Below, in pieces: positions 63,288 through 64,000 of a stretch of DNA of 64,000 nucleotides. Source of the DNA: Lentzea jiangxiensis (lineage in GTDB: Bacteria; Actinomycetota; Actinomycetes; Mycobacteriales; Pseudonocardiaceae); contig NZ_FNIX01000010.1 of assembly GCF_900104175.1 (NCBI RefSeq), forward strand, positions 124,001 through 188,000, written 5' to 3'. A program made the position numbers and the translations under genes. The notes below the pieces were generated by a model that was not told where the DNA came from, ran no database searches, and worked only from the letters and a program-made list of their open reading frames with translations. Position 1 is the first letter of the stretch, and every line of letters begins with the position of its first letter.

Positions 63288-64000
<713 letters not shown>

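Overview
This window is high-GC DNA from an actinomycete, most likely a Pseudonocardiaceae relative such as Lentzea or Saccharothrix. That placement is an inference from gene content: a giant NAD-glutamate dehydrogenase, an EspG/PPE-like module with a DUF3558 lipoprotein, PucR-type proline control and many GTG starts. The genus cannot be fixed from sequence alone. About fifty genes are dense on both strands and many neighbours overlap by 1-25 bases. A recurring feature is a -10 hexamer close to TAnnnT lying 6-8 bases before the start codon, with little or no Shine-Dalgarno sequence. This suggests that many transcripts here are leaderless.

Layout. 1-8.6 kb (minus strand): 5' part of gdh, a 1322-residue repeat-rich protein, ettA and an ssb paralogue. 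8.8-11.2 kb: a TetR regulator with a Drr-like ABC exporter behind two tandem operators. 11.2-16 kb: a CopD/CtaG copper-cytochrome oxidase assembly fusion, a DUF3558 lipoprotein, and an MFS transporter/LacI regulator pair sharing one palindrome. 16.1-20 kb: tRNA-Arg(TCT), a ScoMcrA-like HNH endonuclease, a small membrane protein and an NmrA oxidoreductase/AraC regulator pair. 20-25.2 kb: a DUF3152 metalloprotease-like protein, a two-component system, a CPYC flavin reductase with XRE-cupin regulator, and DUF2277. 25.4-27.3 kb: an unknown protein, a frameshifted SUKH gene and a secreted HNH nuclease.

27.3-31.1 kb: hydroxyornithine formyltransferase and ornithine N5-monooxygenase diverge from two iron boxes (hydroxamate siderophore tailoring), followed by an amidohydrolase. 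31.1-36 kb: ArsR/AHSA1 pair, a coiled-coil protein, a CYTH-CHAD protein and a GH20 hexosaminidase. 36-38.9 kb: an aldehyde dehydrogenase homologue that has lost its catalytic residues, divergent from a GAF-domain regulator. 38.9-43.6 kb: an FAD monooxygenase behind a large palindrome, DUF402, a kinase-like protein without a P-loop, an ECF sigma factor with membrane partner, and DUF6412/YidC. 43.6-47.9 kb: proline catabolism (PucR regulator, pruA, proline dehydrogenase). 47.9-53.6 kb: a STAND-like ATPase with TPRs, a PolA-like polymerase and a secreted GH16 glucanase.

53.6-64 kb: tRNA-Val(GAC), an AraC regulator, a toroid-fold protein, an EspG/PPE-like secretion module, lactate 2-monooxygenase, a fused SecDF in an operon with a TPR membrane protein and a small secreted protein, and the 3' end of an FAD aromatic monooxygenase. 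No insertion sequence, prophage or CRISPR array was seen. The items most worth following up are the pseudo-aldehyde dehydrogenase, the EspG module with its Ala-Gly repeat protein, the SecDF fusion operon, the ScoMcrA-like endonuclease, and the set of leaderless promoters and operators.
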